Positions 22,100-32,705 of a DNA stretch of 64,000 nucleotides are shown one piece after another. Below the pieces are notes generated by a model that saw nothing but the letters and a program-made list of their open reading frames with translations, was not told the DNA's origin and did not search any database. The DNA lies in the NCBI RefSeq assembly GCF_905163445.1, contig NC_053181.1:20682001-20746000 (forward strand), given 5' to 3'. The DNA is from Pararge aegeria (lineage: Eukaryota; Arthropoda; Insecta; Lepidoptera; Nymphalidae). Every line of letters begins with the position of its first letter. The stretch's first letter is position 1. The translations under genes were made by a program, and so were the position numbers.

Positions 22100-22260
22100 G
22101 CACATCTCTTCTAAAAATGAGAATGGTTTAAGCTTTTTCCACCAAGTTGGCCATGTGAGGATTGGAAGACATCACACGCCTTTTAGCATACAGGTTTTCA
22201 CACGCTGTTTTTCTTTATCGTACAAGCAAGTAATATTCTAATGTATAAAACGCACATAGC
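22100..22260 (-). mobile_element. SINE-B, diverged
   Basis: CCACCAAGTTGGCCATGTG, AGGATTGGAAGACATCACAC and TACAAGCAAGTAATATTC match SINE-B with many substitutions. Confidence 0.6.
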
Positions 22261-22840
22261 TCTGAAACCTAGAGATATAACACCGCTTATATGGTATACC
22301 GTAGACACGTTAGTCATAATCGCAGAATAAGTTATCATTTCTGTGTTCAAAGTAATTTCGGCGTTTACCAGTCAATAACACTGCTTCACCCCATATAGAA
22401 AAGAAAAAAAGAAAGAAAAAAAAATATTTTTTACATTGCAATATTAACGACATATCACAACCTACGTGCGTCAAAATCACTAGTATATTCTCTAGTCAAA
22501 GTAATACTTGACTAAATTAGCACTGATTTAGGGCTAAATTGTACCTATCGCGGCCGCTAGTGGTCCGTGAACGATAATTTTCTCTTTTTTTCCCACCGGA
22601 ATCGTGTGCTCGGGGTATATTAATAATTTTCCTTTCATAAAATCGCCCGAAAAATGCGCTCTAGATTTTTCCATGAAAATATTTATCAAAATATTTATCA
22701 AAATATTTTCACCTATCAAAATTAATTAAGAATATGCGTAACATGCTTCCTCTGTTACGGAATATTGCACATTGATGCTTACATTTTGAAAATACCTTTT
22801 AAATTAACAGAGTTTAAAGGTTACCGCAATATTGTTTTTA
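22261..22840. other. No recognised feature
   Basis: A NotI-like GCGGCCGC sits at about 22550 in otherwise AT-rich DNA. A short repeat of AAAATATTTATC lies near 22675-22705. Confidence 0.4.
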
Positions 22841-22897
22841 CCTAGTAGGTAAGGTAGTTATAAGCTAACTTCCCTAGTAGGTAAGGTAGTTATAAGC
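22841..22897. repeat. 25-bp tandem duplication, period 32
   Basis: CCTAGTAGGTAAGGTAG plus TTATAAGC occurs at 22841-22865 and again at 22873-22897, unchanged. Confidence 0.85.
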
Positions 22898-22902
22898 AAA
22901 TT

Positions 22903-23002
22903 CAAAATTCATTTATTTCTAGTAAGCCTTAAACTAAGCATTTATGAAACGTCAAGTCTGTCTGTTTGTAGTGAATCTACCGCCGTCCGGATTCAAAGTC
23001 AG
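22903..23002 (-). mobile_element. LINE-D 3' end
   Basis: On the minus strand it includes ACTTGACGTTTCATAAATG and CTAGAAATAAATGAATTTTG. It belongs to the GTAGGCCTA 3'-end family (26225, 43310, 49382, 51357, 53022). Confidence 0.65.
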
Positions 23003-23165
23003 AAATATCTTTATTTAAGAACATACTCGTAGATGATATTTATGAAGCTTGCAATACATTAGAAATGTGTACACTGTAGTGAGATGATGGCGATAACCAT
23101 ATTCGTAAACTTAAAACTAAAGCTACGAGAGTACCTGGTCTGAGAAGAAGCCCACAATAAGTGTT
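23003..23165 (-). mobile_element. LINE-1 family 3' end
   Basis: The minus strand has TTGTGGGCTTCTTCTC, TCTCGTAGCTTTAG, GTTATCGCCATC and a TAAATAAAGATATTTC tail, matching the 3' UTR of the intact LINE at 29188. Confidence 0.72.
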
Positions 23166-23907
23166 TTTATTTTTATTTTAGAGCGTTATTTCAGTGAGAC
23201 GTAAGTTACCATTTTTTTATTATTGACGTACCTAGCAGATGGCTTTCCTGGTTTTAAGTGGAAACCAATCGCATAAAAACAGAGCAACATTTCGCAGAGT
23301 CTGTGTGGGACACGTCCTGCATTCTGTGTCCATCTATTTATTTATTTCTAGCTTTTTAGTAATCTTACAATGTCGGTTATTTTTGGTCAAAAAAAATACT
23401 TTTTTTTAGTGGGTGGTTTGCATTTATATATTTTATAGTCAAATGTCAACTGCTCATAACCTTCTAAATATTGCTTTTCCTGAAGCCGTGGTGTTAATGG
23501 TTGAGGAGTTCTCCGGATACTTTACTATCAACTCCTTATGTCACGAGCATAATTGGCTTATCTAATGTTATATTTATTATAGTGTCGATGGTCATCCTTC
23601 ATCTAATCGGCTTAATGGTACATTTCCAAAGAAAATGCTCAAGTTACATTAAAAAATATACAAATTGCTATCGGTGTTTCTATCGCCTTTAAAGAGTTCG
23701 CTCGGTTTTTCAGGGAACCCTCCAATAGATCAAGAAGTAATGATGGAGGAATGTTATATTGTAATAAGATTATGAAAGGTCACGTTTTGTGAAAACATTT
23801 CATTTCTTTTCCGTTTAAGGAATTTTGTTTGGGTCCTGTTACACAGAGGACCTTTATACGTCAGTCCTGATTATTATCCTGATGATGTTAATCGTTAAAG
23901 CTAACTT
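23166..23907. other. No recognised feature
   Basis: A 63-codon frame at 23501-23692 has no motif. No repeat match. Confidence 0.4.
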
Positions 23908-24170
23908 GACGGCCGATTGGCGCAGTGAGCAAAACCCGGCTTTCTGAGTTCACGCTGTGGGTTCGATTCCCACAACTGGAAAATGTTTGTGTGATGAACG
24001 TAAATATTTTTCAGTGTCTGGATGTTTATATGTATATTAAAAGTATTTATGTATATTATAAATAAAATTGTTCATTATTTATCTTAGTACCCATGACACA
24101 AGCTACGCTTACTTTGGGACTAGATGGCGATGTGTGTATTGTCGTAGAATATTTATTTATTTATTTTAAA
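23908..24170 (+). mobile_element. SINE-A, full length
   Basis: Head GACGGCCGATTGGCGCAGTG and B box GGTTCGATTCCC. The body and the ATTTATTTATTTATT tail are complete. Confidence 0.9.
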
Positions 24171-25228
24171 CAAATTTATATTGAAGCAACGTGTTACCCA
24201 CCACGTACCCACTACCCTAAAACCCTCTCTCCATGAGAGAGTTAATATGATATTGATGTTTATAGGAACCCGTATTAAAAGTAAAATTATTAAAATAACA
24301 TCGAACACAAAGCCCGGTCACCCTATCGTGCGTGAGATAAATCCCGCACAGAGCTCAAAGGGCACGCTTTACTGCTCGCTCTGCCATAAAACATAATTTC
24401 CGCACACTTCCGCACATTGTAGCGTAAGGATTTACGTTAGTGAATTGGATGTCGCGAAAAATAGAAAAAATGCGACATAAACAATGTTTGTATTGTTTCA
24501 GATAGTGATTGCTTTGTGTATACGCAGTGTATTTTTTTGTCGACAGGCGTTTTAATCTTTCCGATCTACAATACCTCTAAATAATATCCAAAATATTATT
24601 TATATAATACTACAAATTTAATAAAAAATAACAATTGTTTGTCTCGTGACGCCTGATAGAAGTGATAACTTAAACTAAACTAACAACTTAGATTAGTTAA
24701 AGTAGTATAATCTGTAGTTTAAATATAGTTTCTATATCAGCAGCTGTGCCCCATAATAAGATCCCGTTATACTATGGAAGTATGCAAAACAAACAAGCCT
24801 AGCAGTTTTAACATCTGTAAACTGTGTCATTTCAAAAGCAGGAAATAAATATGTTCTACAACATTTTTAAGTCGCTGCCTAGTAAAATAAAGAAAATTGC
24901 TGATACTCTTCTTCCTACTATATAAAATGGAATACGTAGCATATAATCTATGCATAGTAACTTTCTACATTTTACTTGACAACAACTTAAAATTTGACTT
25001 TGTTGTAGAAAATAATTATTTTTTGCTTTTTAATTGTATAACAAAGTCGGTTCTTTCTTGCCGATTTTTTTTTATCTATTTTATTGTGTAACTATTGCGA
25101 TAACACGAGTTGGTTCATCATATGTTCTTTTTTCTATGAATCTCTGTAACAGTAAATGGGTTAGCAGAATTAGGTTTGTAGAAATGAAGTTTTATTACCC
25201 GGAAGACGCATAGAGCGTGAGAACAGAC
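24171..25228. other. No recognised feature
   Basis: About 1 kb, including two small frames (24181-24396, 24897-25091) with no motif. Confidence 0.4.
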
Positions 25229-25359
25229 ATGATAATCACATAAGCACGCGAAGATTTGCTTCTCATAACATGGACATGTTATGAGAAGCAAATCTTCGCG
25301 TGCTTATGTGATTATCATAACATGGACATGTTATGAGAAGCAAATCTTCGCGTGCTTAT
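25229..25359. repeat. Perfect 44-bp palindrome plus a third arm copy
   Basis: Arm 25229-25272 (starts ATGATAATCACATAAGC) and arm 25275-25318 are exact reverse complements with a 2-nt spacer (GA). A 45-bp segment, 25263-25307, which includes the palindrome centre, is repeated without change at 25315-25359 (period 52). The result is three copies of one arm and two copies of the centre. Perfect arms imply recent origin or active correction. Confidence 0.93.
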
Positions 25360-25844
25360 TTAATTCGTGTGCTTCTTAGCTTGGCTTCCTAAAGCAACGA
25401 TTGTTTTCAAACACAGCATACCGTTGCAATTTGTTTCAAGTGGGTTTGAATTCGCTTTTAAGGTATGCGGACTTATGCAGTTACTTTTTGGAACAGTTGC
25501 TATAGTTGTTGAGTTACTATGTTTATTGGACTAAGTTTCGCAGAAGCATTCCGCCCAAAGTTACTGTTGTTATTTACGTGTATGTCATTTTAGCAATGCA
25601 GTGAAAGCCTAGTAAGCAGTAATGGACTAGTGGTTACGAATTCGGCTTGACTTTTGGGGTGACTGCCTTTTTTTTCATTTTTTTTTTGTTTTTGTATTGC
25701 GATGTTTAATTTGTTACTTGGGATTTATTTATTTCGTTTTATTTGCGGGGACTGTATTTACTCGGCGGGTACCTCTTAACTTTTCGAAGCAATTTGCGTT
25801 CTGAACAATTAAAATATCACTTGCTTTATAGTTAAAAAATACAT
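25360..25844. other. No recognised feature
   Basis: No supported feature. Confidence 0.4.
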
Positions 25845-25910
25845 CGTGAAATAACCTGCATGCCTGAGAGTTCTCTATTTTGTCCTCAAAGGCGTGTGAA
25901 ATCTATTAAG
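25845..25910 (+). repeat. SINE-B fragment
   Basis: TGCATGCCTGAGAGTTCTC and TCAAAGGCGTGTGAAATC match the middle of SINE-B. It is directly joined to a LINE 3' tail at about 25911. Confidence 0.6.
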
Positions 25911-26015
25911 CGATAAGGCCGCCTCTTGTATTCTACTTCTTTCTTTGTGTTTCTGTTTTTATTATATTTTGTATATTTTAATGTTGTGGTATACAAATAA
26001 AGAGTTTAATAATAA
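25911..26015 (+). mobile_element. LINE 3' tail (GCGATAAG type)
   Basis: ATTAAGCGATAAGGCCGCC, then TTGTATATTTTAATG and ATACAAATAAAGAG. Same family as 15925-16090 and 43930-44065. Confidence 0.7.
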
Positions 26016-26224
26016 TCTACCAATCTACATTTGCCCAGCTTGGTAAACTACGTCCTAAATCCTTTTAATTCTAAGAGATATCGGTAATGAATTTGTAGTT
26101 TGATTGTGATATGAAAGCTCTTGAATAAATCATTGGATCATTTTTGCCTACAAAATTCTTGGCCAAAATCAAGGATTCGTGATCTCTAGTCGTACAACCA
26201 GACCAACGTCACATTAATAAATAA

Positions 26225-26424
26225 AAAATGAATTTTGAAATGTAAAATGTAAATTGTTAATGTTGGAAAAGAGCAACTGCTGAGTTTCTTGCCGGCTTCT
26301 TCTCGGTAGAATCTGCCTTCCGAACCGGTGGTAGAGTCACTACACACAGACAGACTTGACGTTTCAAAAGTGCTTATATTAGGCCTACTTGAAATAAATG
26401 AATTTTGAATTTTGAATTTTTTTT
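26225..26424 (+). mobile_element. LINE-D 3' end
   Basis: GAGCAACTGCTGAGTTTCTTG, CCGGCTTCTTCTCGGTAG, CCGAACCGGTGGTAGAG, ACTTGACGTTTC and TAGGCCTACTTG, then a GAATTTT tandem tail. This is the only plus-strand copy and it defines the 3' end. Confidence 0.78.
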
Positions 26425-26727
26425 TTGCTCTAAATTACTATATAACAAATTTTTCAACAATAGTAAAATAATTCCTTTACGCCGATTACTTGATATACAT
26501 TATGCGAATACCTAGTAATACTAGAAAATTGGTCTAAACTCAGATAAGCAAGGCTGAGTTTTACCGCAGGGCCATGACCTTGTGGCATAAGCGGCAGCTA
26601 AGTGCTGATAAAAATTATGTTCTATTGGACCCAGATCCCGGCAAATCTTGCATTAAGAGCGTCAGCATTGAACTTTAGAAAGCTTCAATATATGACATCT
26701 TAAATAAAAATAAATAACCAAAATAAT

Positions 26728-27030
26728 CGCAGTGATAGCCCAGTGGGCAGAACTTCGAATTCACTTTCGTGGGAACCTGTTAAAATCCTAGCACGCATCT
26801 CTAACTTTTCAAATTTATGTTTATTTTAAGAAATTAAAAATACCACCTGCTTCAACGGTGAATGAAAACATCGCGAGGAAAACTTGCATGCCTGAGACTT
26901 CTCCACACTGTTCTCAAAGGAGTGTGAAATCCACCAATTCACACTGAACCAGCGTGGTGGACTACGACCTTGGGATGAGACCCGTACCCTCAGTGGGCCG
27001 GTAATGGGTTACTATGATGATAATGATGAC
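26728..27030 (+). mobile_element. SINE-B, full length but diverged head
   Basis: GTGATAGCCCAGTGGGCAG (A box), a decayed B box (CTGTTAAAATCC), GCTTCAACGGTGAATG, CATGCCTGAG, AGCGTGGTGGACTACG, GGTAATGGGTT and a GATGATAATGATGA tail. Confidence 0.82.
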
Positions 27031-27293
27031 TGCCATCACCAACCAGTTTGCGATTGAGAGAGGCCTTTAGGTTCAGCAGTGGACTGTTTTTGGACGATGA
27101 AGTGAAAATCTTTATGAAAAAAAAAATGTAAAATTGCAAGCAAATAGTTTTTCCACTGCGATCGCAATTGTTGTCGGTTTGTTATACAAAATTTTAGTCT
27201 ACAATAGATAGCAACCATATAAAGCTCACATGCGCGCCACGAGATAATTATCTCAACTTGTTACTCGTATTTTTTGTATAGCGATAAGACGAG

Positions 27294-27436
27294 CAGTGGC
27301 GTGCACTTCATATATGCACAAAAGCTCTGCATACACTAAAAGTTTTGCATAACTCATAAATGCGAAGGATTTTTCTATTTTATGGCATCTTCCTTCTTTT
27401 TGCATACCCTGGTCAAAAACCCCGTGCACGCCACTG
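27294..27436. mobile_element. hAT-type MITE, copy 2 (143-bp form)
   Basis: Termini CAGTGGCGTGCAC and GTGCACGCCACTG. Flanks AAGACGAG (27286-27293) and AAGAAGAG (27437-27444) are a 7/8 target duplication. It is close to copy 1 at 382-525 in length and sequence. Non-coding; the frames here are spurious. Confidence 0.88.
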
Positions 27437-28495
27437 AAGAAGAGATAATGAGTAGCCATAACTTTCTCGTGGTACTAGCCCTACTGGTCAATGTTTTTTT
27501 CTGATATTTATTTGTCAGCATCCGTGGCCCCGGGTGACCGTTATAGCGAGCGAACAATTGAACGTTTTCATCTCATTTTGTGCAATCTATTTAATAGAGA
27601 TAAGTGGCGTCGTTAGTACGTAAATAACTCTTGTTTATGAACACGAATCGCCCTTTCAAAGGTCTTTTAATCTTATTTTTCATTCTTTTTAAAATAAAAA
27701 CACACAACAATTGAGCCTACCGAAAACGGCCGATGTCTTTCGTCATTTAGCTTATAAATACAAGAGTGGTAGTTCCGATAGTAATATATTAAAACAATGT
27801 CTTTTGCAAAATATTCGCGAGCCCGTATATTATGTGAAAGAGATAGCATGACATTTGCCACTGCCTATAAATCTTTTCTTTAATAGCGTGGTACTTATTT
27901 AAAGTACAAAATTAAGTTTATAGTACTTTTATGAAGTTTTCGTAGCCCTCAAGATCGTCAATTATCAAGGTTTCGAAATTTCTTATAGAATGTTATACGA
28001 AAAAAAAATTACACAGTACTCAGTGGCCTTCGTGTAAGGTTATACACTAACAACCGTATTCACAAACAATACTTTATGGTCTTATGTTTCCATCCACTTG
28101 TGCGTTCAAACGCACAGGTTGCAGAAAACATAAACTGAAACAACACTTGGCGAACGAACGGCCCTATGCGTTTTATGCAACGAACGCCCCGATGGAGTAG
28201 CTTGACAGCTCTTTTACGCTACACATAATATGTCAAATGCACAGAAAAGTCAAGACGAGTAGGGCTTAAATAAAAGTTTATAGAGTTTTTTGTTTTATTT
28301 ACTGACAGTAATTTGATGACATTCGCGTTGATCACTTTCATTTCATTTTTTTTTTAATTTATTGCCATTGATTACAATAGTGTAGAATAATTTGATAATT
28401 ATGAGAGAACATAGCTTTACAGAAAAAAAAAATTGAGAGTTATTGAGAACTTAACAAAGCACCAATACCTAAGAACGAAAGACAATAATTTCTTG
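27437..28495. other. No recognised feature
   Basis: About 1 kb without a supported gene or repeat match. Confidence 0.4.
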
Positions 28496-28770
28496 TATAC
28501 TCCGCGAAAAGCAGGAGAATCTGTATGGTGTAATTTATAATTTTTCAATCCTTATCCTCAGGAGATGTTGACTTTACAATGAATAATTGTTAAGTAATGT
28601 AATGTCAACATCTCCTAAGGATGCTTCGGTTTCGGAGTGAAACGTGCGTAGAGGATACATTGCCGAAGATCTGTTTGGTGTGGAGTATAAGAATTGAAGA
28701 AATAATGAATTACACCATACAGTTTCTCCTCCTTTCGCGGAGTATAGCAAATTAAGCTTAATTTTCATAA
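28496..28770. repeat. Fold-back repeat, long form
   Basis: The left end (TATACTCCGCGAAAAGCAGG to about 28540) pairs with the right end (28695-28745, CTCCTCCTTTCGCGGAGTATA). Inside, a second inverted pair (AGGAGATGTTGAC at 28560 and GTCAACATCTCCT at 28603) surrounds a small loop. CGGTTTCGGAGTGAAACG lies between. Related short forms: 13862-13995 and 8566-8615. It is a MITE-like element of unknown superfamily. Confidence 0.7.
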
Positions 28771-28775
28771 TAATA

Positions 28776-28872
28776 ACTTAAGGGTACGCAAGTTTTTTAT
28801 AACTCGTACTGGAGATTTTCTTTATTTGATATCATCTGCATACCCTGTGCATACCCTCTATGCACGCCACTG
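28776..28872. mobile_element. hAT-type MITE, partial
   Basis: Right half of the long form: TAACTCGTACTGGAGATTTTC, ATCATCTGCATACCCTG and a GCACGCCACTG terminus at 28872. The left terminus is missing. It abuts the fold-back repeat ending at 28770. Confidence 0.75.
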
Positions 28873-29049
28873 ACAATATACACCTGGTAAGGCAACCCGA
28901 GTGAAGTCACATCACAACGATATCCTATCACATAGCCCCATTAAATCCCATGCGTTCGCACATCGAAGTGCCTTTGTTTATGAATTTAATGGCTAAACAT
29001 ACTAAACGCACTGAGAAATAGTTGAAAAATCCAAAAGTGCACGCCTCAT

Positions 29050-29165
29050 AATAAATAAAAAATAAATAAAATAAAATAAAATCATTTTATTTCAGGTCGG
29101 GGACCCATATACAAAATAAATATAAGACAGATATTCAAAATAAATAAAAAAAGAAAAAAAAAAAA
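29050..29165 (-). repeat. A-rich tract, probable LINE tail
   Basis: AAATAAAATAAAATAAAATC with CAGGTCGGGGACCC looks like a LINE 3' tail in reverse. It ends in an A-run next to the LINE-1 copy. Confidence 0.4.
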
Positions 29166-29187
29166 CTATAATCTCATTCATAATAAC

Positions 29188-30762
29188 GTGCCCGAGTGTA
29201 AAAACGCTTTTAAATTCAGCCATGTTAGTGGCTCTGACGTTATTAAAGCCTTTAAATTATTAAATAATAAAAAAACAAGTGACTTGTGGGGCATTTCCGT
29301 TGAAGTTCTCAAATCACTAATTGATATCGTTGCACCCGATTTAGCATTAATATTTAATAACTGTATAGATTGTGGTGTGTTTCCTGACTTAATGAAACAT
29401 AGTAAAATAGTTCCTTTGTTTAAATCGGGTAGTACTTCTGACCCCACTAACTTCAGACCAATATCAGTACTGCCCACTTTCAGTAAAATTTTTGAAAAAC
29501 TTATTTTAAATCAGTTACTTGCCTATTTTCATAAGTATGATTTACTCCACGTTAAACAATTTGGTTTTACACGGGGTCGCTCAACTATCGACGCTGGTGT
29601 TGAGCTAATATATAATATATTTGAAGCTTGGGAGGAGTCACATGATGCACTTGGTGTGTTCTGTGATTTGTCTAAGGCGTTTGATTGTGTTGTACATGAA
29701 ACGTTAGTCAGAAAACTACACCACTATGGAATTCAGGGTGTAGCTCTCGACTTGATTAGTTACTACTTGCGTGATAGGGTGCAAATGGTAGACGTTAATG
29801 GAAAGCGGTCTAATGGGTCATTTGTGAAAATTGGTGTTCCACAGGGTTCTATATTAGGACCTTTTCTATTCCTTATTTACATTAATGACCTGCCTTACCT
29901 TGTTAAGGACAATCACGGGATAGTATTGTTTGCTGATGATACATCACTTATGTTCAAAATTAAGAGACGTGAATTAGCTTTAGACGATGTAAACAACTAT
30001 CTCGCTAAAGTAGTACAATGGTTTGAAGCTAATAATTTGGTTTTAAATGAAAATAAAACTAAGTGCATAAAATTCACTTTACCAAATGTTAAACATGTAA
30101 AAACCACTATACTACTTAATAATGAGGAATTGAACCCGGTGGATACAACAGTATTTCTAGGAATAACGTTAGATGCTAAACTTCAATGGGGCCCTCATGT
30201 AAATAATTTATCGAACAGGCTTAGTTCTGCTGCCTATGCAGTAAAGAAGATACGCCACCTGACAGACATAGAAACTGCTAGGCTAGTCTATTTTAGTTAC
30301 TTTCACAGCATTATGTCATATGGAATTTTACTATGGGGTAATGCTGCTGATATTGGCACTATTTTCGTGCTGCAGAAGAAGGCTGTTCGTGCGATCTATA
30401 AAATGGGTCCGAGAGAGTCATTGAAAGATAAATTTAAAGATGTTAAAATAATGACACTCTATAGCCAATACATATTTGAAAATTTAATGTATGTTCACAA
30501 AAATATATCAAAATTTAAAAGAAAATGTGACTGCAATAATTTGAACGTTAGAAGCAAAAATAAACTTGCAGTGCAGTACACTAGACTACACAAAATAAGC
30601 AATTCATTTAAAGGAAATTGTATACAATTTTACAATAAATTACCGGTTGATATCTTGGGGATGTCACTAAAGAAGTTCAAAGTTTGTATTAAGCGAAAGC
30701 TCATAGAAAAGTCCTATTATAGTATAAAGGATTACATAAACGATAAAAAAGCTTGGGTGTAA
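29188..30762 (+). CDS. LINE reverse transcriptase (LINE-1 family), endonuclease missing
   Basis: This is a 524-codon open frame encoding the reverse transcriptase of a non-LTR retrotransposon, which copies element RNA into DNA at a nicked target. Motifs in order: F-R-P-I-S at 89-93, motif A D-L-S-K-A-F-D at 160-166, motif B G-V-P-Q-G-S at 216-221, the catalytic F-A-D-D at 248-251, N-E-N-K-T-K-C at 287-293 and F-L-G-I-T-L-D at 323-329. A Y-N-K-L-P ... F-K C-terminal region ends in K-A-W-V. The motif style fits the Jockey/CR1/Daphne group; I cannot choose among them. The frame has no true start. It stays open upstream through an A-rich tract, and the nominal start is a GTG. The apurinic-like endonuclease and ORF1 are absent, so the copy is 5'-truncated and could not move alone. 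The absence of stops suggests a young insertion. Confidence 0.93.
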   Translation: MPECKNAFKFSHVSGSDVIKAFKLLNNKKTSDLWGISVEVLKSLIDIVAPDLALIFNNCIDCGVFPDLMKHSKIVPLFKSGSTSDPTNFRPISVLPTFSKIFEKLILNQLLAYFHKYDLLHVKQFGFTRGRSTIDAGVELIYNIFEAWEESHDALGVFCDLSKAFDCVVHETLVRKLHHYGIQGVALDLISYYLRDRVQMVDVNGKRSNGSFVKIGVPQGSILGPFLFLIYINDLPYLVKDNHGIVLFADDTSLMFKIKRRELALDDVNNYLAKVVQWFEANNLVLNENKTKCIKFTLPNVKHVKTTILLNNEELNPVDTTVFLGITLDAKLQWGPHVNNLSNRLSSAAYAVKKIRHLTDIETARLVYFSYFHSIMSYGILLWGNAADIGTIFVLQKKAVRAIYKMGPRESLKDKFKDVKIMTLYSQYIFENLMYVHKNISKFKRKCDCNNLNVRSKNKLAVQYTRLHKISNSFKGNCIQFYNKLPVDILGMSLKKFKVCIKRKLIEKSYYSIKDYINDKKAWV

Positions 30763-31038
30763 ACAATTGCTCTAACCAGGTTGCTTCTTAAATATTTTCT
30801 AATGACAATGTGAGATGGGGATAACAAAAAGAACACCCGGCTAAGTTTGTTGTGGGCTTCTTCTTAGACCAGGGCGCGATTGGAACCCTCGTAGCTTTAG
30901 TTTTAAGTTTACGATTGTAGTTATCGCCATCACTACTCACTGCTATGTACACATTTTGTATATAATAACGCATCAAAAGTGCCATCTATGTGCCTATTTG
31001 AATAAAGATATATTTGACTTTGACTTTGACTTTGACAT
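30763..31038 (+). mobile_element. 3' UTR and TTTGAC tail of the LINE
   Basis: Contains CGGCTAAGTTTGTTGTGGGC, TTCTTAGACCAGGGCGCG, AACCCTCGTAGCTTTAG and TATCGCCATC, ending in GAATAAAGATATAT and a tandem TTTGAC array (31012-31035). This 3' end recurs, with GAATTTT-type tails in some copies, at 5555, 23003, 37201, 38851, 42150 and 61156. Confidence 0.88.
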
Positions 31039-31194
31039 ACAATAAAATTGAGATTATTTGTAAATTTGTTAAATAATAATTAAACTACATCTAATTATAC
31101 CGTGAAAAGTAATAGGCTTCTATTCCCCAAAATACTGAAGCCTATAAAAAAAAACAACTCGTATTTCGCTTGTTATCGTGACAACAAGATACGG

Positions 31195-31236
31195 GATCCA
31201 CACATACAGACACACGATCCACACATACAGACACAC
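31195..31236. repeat. 21-bp tandem duplication
   Basis: GATCCACACATACAGACAC plus AC is repeated exactly twice, at 31195-31215 and 31216-31236. Confidence 0.85.
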
Positions 31237-31445
31237 GAACGTCCAAGACAGAACTTTTTTAAACAATTTTTTTATTAGTTTAAATAATAAAAAGAGATTT
31301 AAAAATATCATGAGTGTTAAAAATAGTGTTTTTTCTCAACATTTGTCTATTTATATTCACTTATAAAAGCAATAAAGAATAAAAAAGTGACATCTTAAGT
31401 TGGAGAATCACTCGGTGTGCGTAAAGTGACTTCGCTTATGAGGCT

Positions 31446-31640
31446 TGCAATACTACGACAATACACAAAATGCCCCAAAGTAAGCGTAGCTTGTGTTATG
31501 GGTACTAAGATGAATGATGAATATTTTCGTGAATAAAATACATAAATACTTATATTATACAGATAAACCCCCATACACTGAAAAATCATTCATGTTCATC
31601 ACACAAACATTTTCCAGTTCTGGGAATCTAACCACGGCCA
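31446..31640 (-). mobile_element. SINE-A, head damaged
   Basis: Minus-strand body from GGAAAATGTTTGTGTGATG to TTGTCGTAGTATTG is clear. The head is reduced to a mutated B box (GGTTAGATTCCC) and the A box is deleted. Confidence 0.8.
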
Positions 31641-32141
31641 TCCAAGTTGTCGTACTTATCATAGCATTGCTCCTATACATACGGAAGTAATGTTCGTGAA
31701 TACTGGTGTAATGTTACTGAATTTTATTGTAAATTGGACAATCGAAATCGGAAACGTAATATGTAAAAGTTGATGCGAATGAATGCCACTTCGCATTACT
31801 CGTCACATTACGATCAACGCTGTTGGATTTATAACCGAGTGATTGCCGCAGAATCAAATGATACCCCAGCGAAAGGTTTTTAATCGCAATCGATACTACG
31901 GCGTGACCACGGATGATGAGCAAAAACATCCCGGTTGCTTGTAATTGGCTGGCACAGAGCAGTGTGTGTATGAAATAAAACTGACTTAAAATTACCGTGG
32001 GAATTCCTTCCTGTGAAATTAAATTAATAATGCCCGTTCTCACTAAACATGGACAAGGCGATGCCTAAGTAAGTAACGCGAAATAAAAAATGATACCTAG
32101 GCATACATTTACCTTTCACCAATCGACTTTAACGAGGCAAC
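31641..32141. other. No recognised feature
   Basis: Contains a 109-codon minus-strand frame (31714-32043) with no domain I recognise. It is probably chance. Confidence 0.35.
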
Positions 32142-32169
32142 TCGTATATATAAATAAATAAATAAATAA

Positions 32170-32202
<33 letters not shown>

Positions 32203-32205
32203 TAA

Positions 32206-32272
<67 letters not shown>
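32142..32272. repeat. AT / AAAT compound microsatellite
   Basis: Alternating blocks of TATATA and AAATAAATAAAT. The Y-I repeat frames on the minus strand are artefacts. Confidence 0.93.
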
Positions 32273-32273
<1 letters not shown>

Positions 32274-32284
32274 TATGTATATGT

Positions 32285-32568
32285 ATATGTTTGACGATTT
32301 TACACCATAACTCCGACAAATTATAACCAATTCAAATAATTATTTTTGTACTATAGCAGTTATAATATGTGTTTGATTTTGCTCAAACTTTGTGTAGATA
32401 TGAATTTGGTTGGAGATAGAGGACAGAACTCCTCAGCGGACGGCATCAAACCCCTCATTTCAGGCTTAGCGACACTGAATACTTTAATTTTTTTTAGAAC
32501 TACAACTAAATTGAACGCCACATCAAAAAACCAAATCAAACAAAGACGAAGTCGCGGTCAACAGCTAG
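32285..32568 (+). mobile_element. Helitron 3' portion
   Basis: TGACGATTTTACACCATAAC, CAGAACTCCTCAGCGGAC and CTACAACTAAATTG match 9289-9705. The terminus is GACGAAGTCGCGGTCAACAG with CTAG at 32565-32568. The 5' part is replaced by the AT microsatellite. Confidence 0.7.
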
Positions 32569-32705
32569 CATATGTATATTTGTGTAATGTTTATATTAAA
32601 TTTATCGCACCACCCACCTTTTTTCTATGTTTTTTCCTTTTGCGTCTTGGGTTGCATGGAAGTCGCTATTATTTTAGTTATTTTATTTATTTATAGAAGG
32701 ACTTA

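Noticed and set aside
21776..22103. Two minus-strand frames of repeated C-V residues
   Set aside because: They are translations of a CA/TG microsatellite; the same applies to 3071-3283 and, for the AT repeat, to 32109-32330.
31714..32043. 109-codon minus-strand frame
   Set aside because: No recognisable domain, no repeat support and ordinary AT-rich composition. Chance cannot be excluded.
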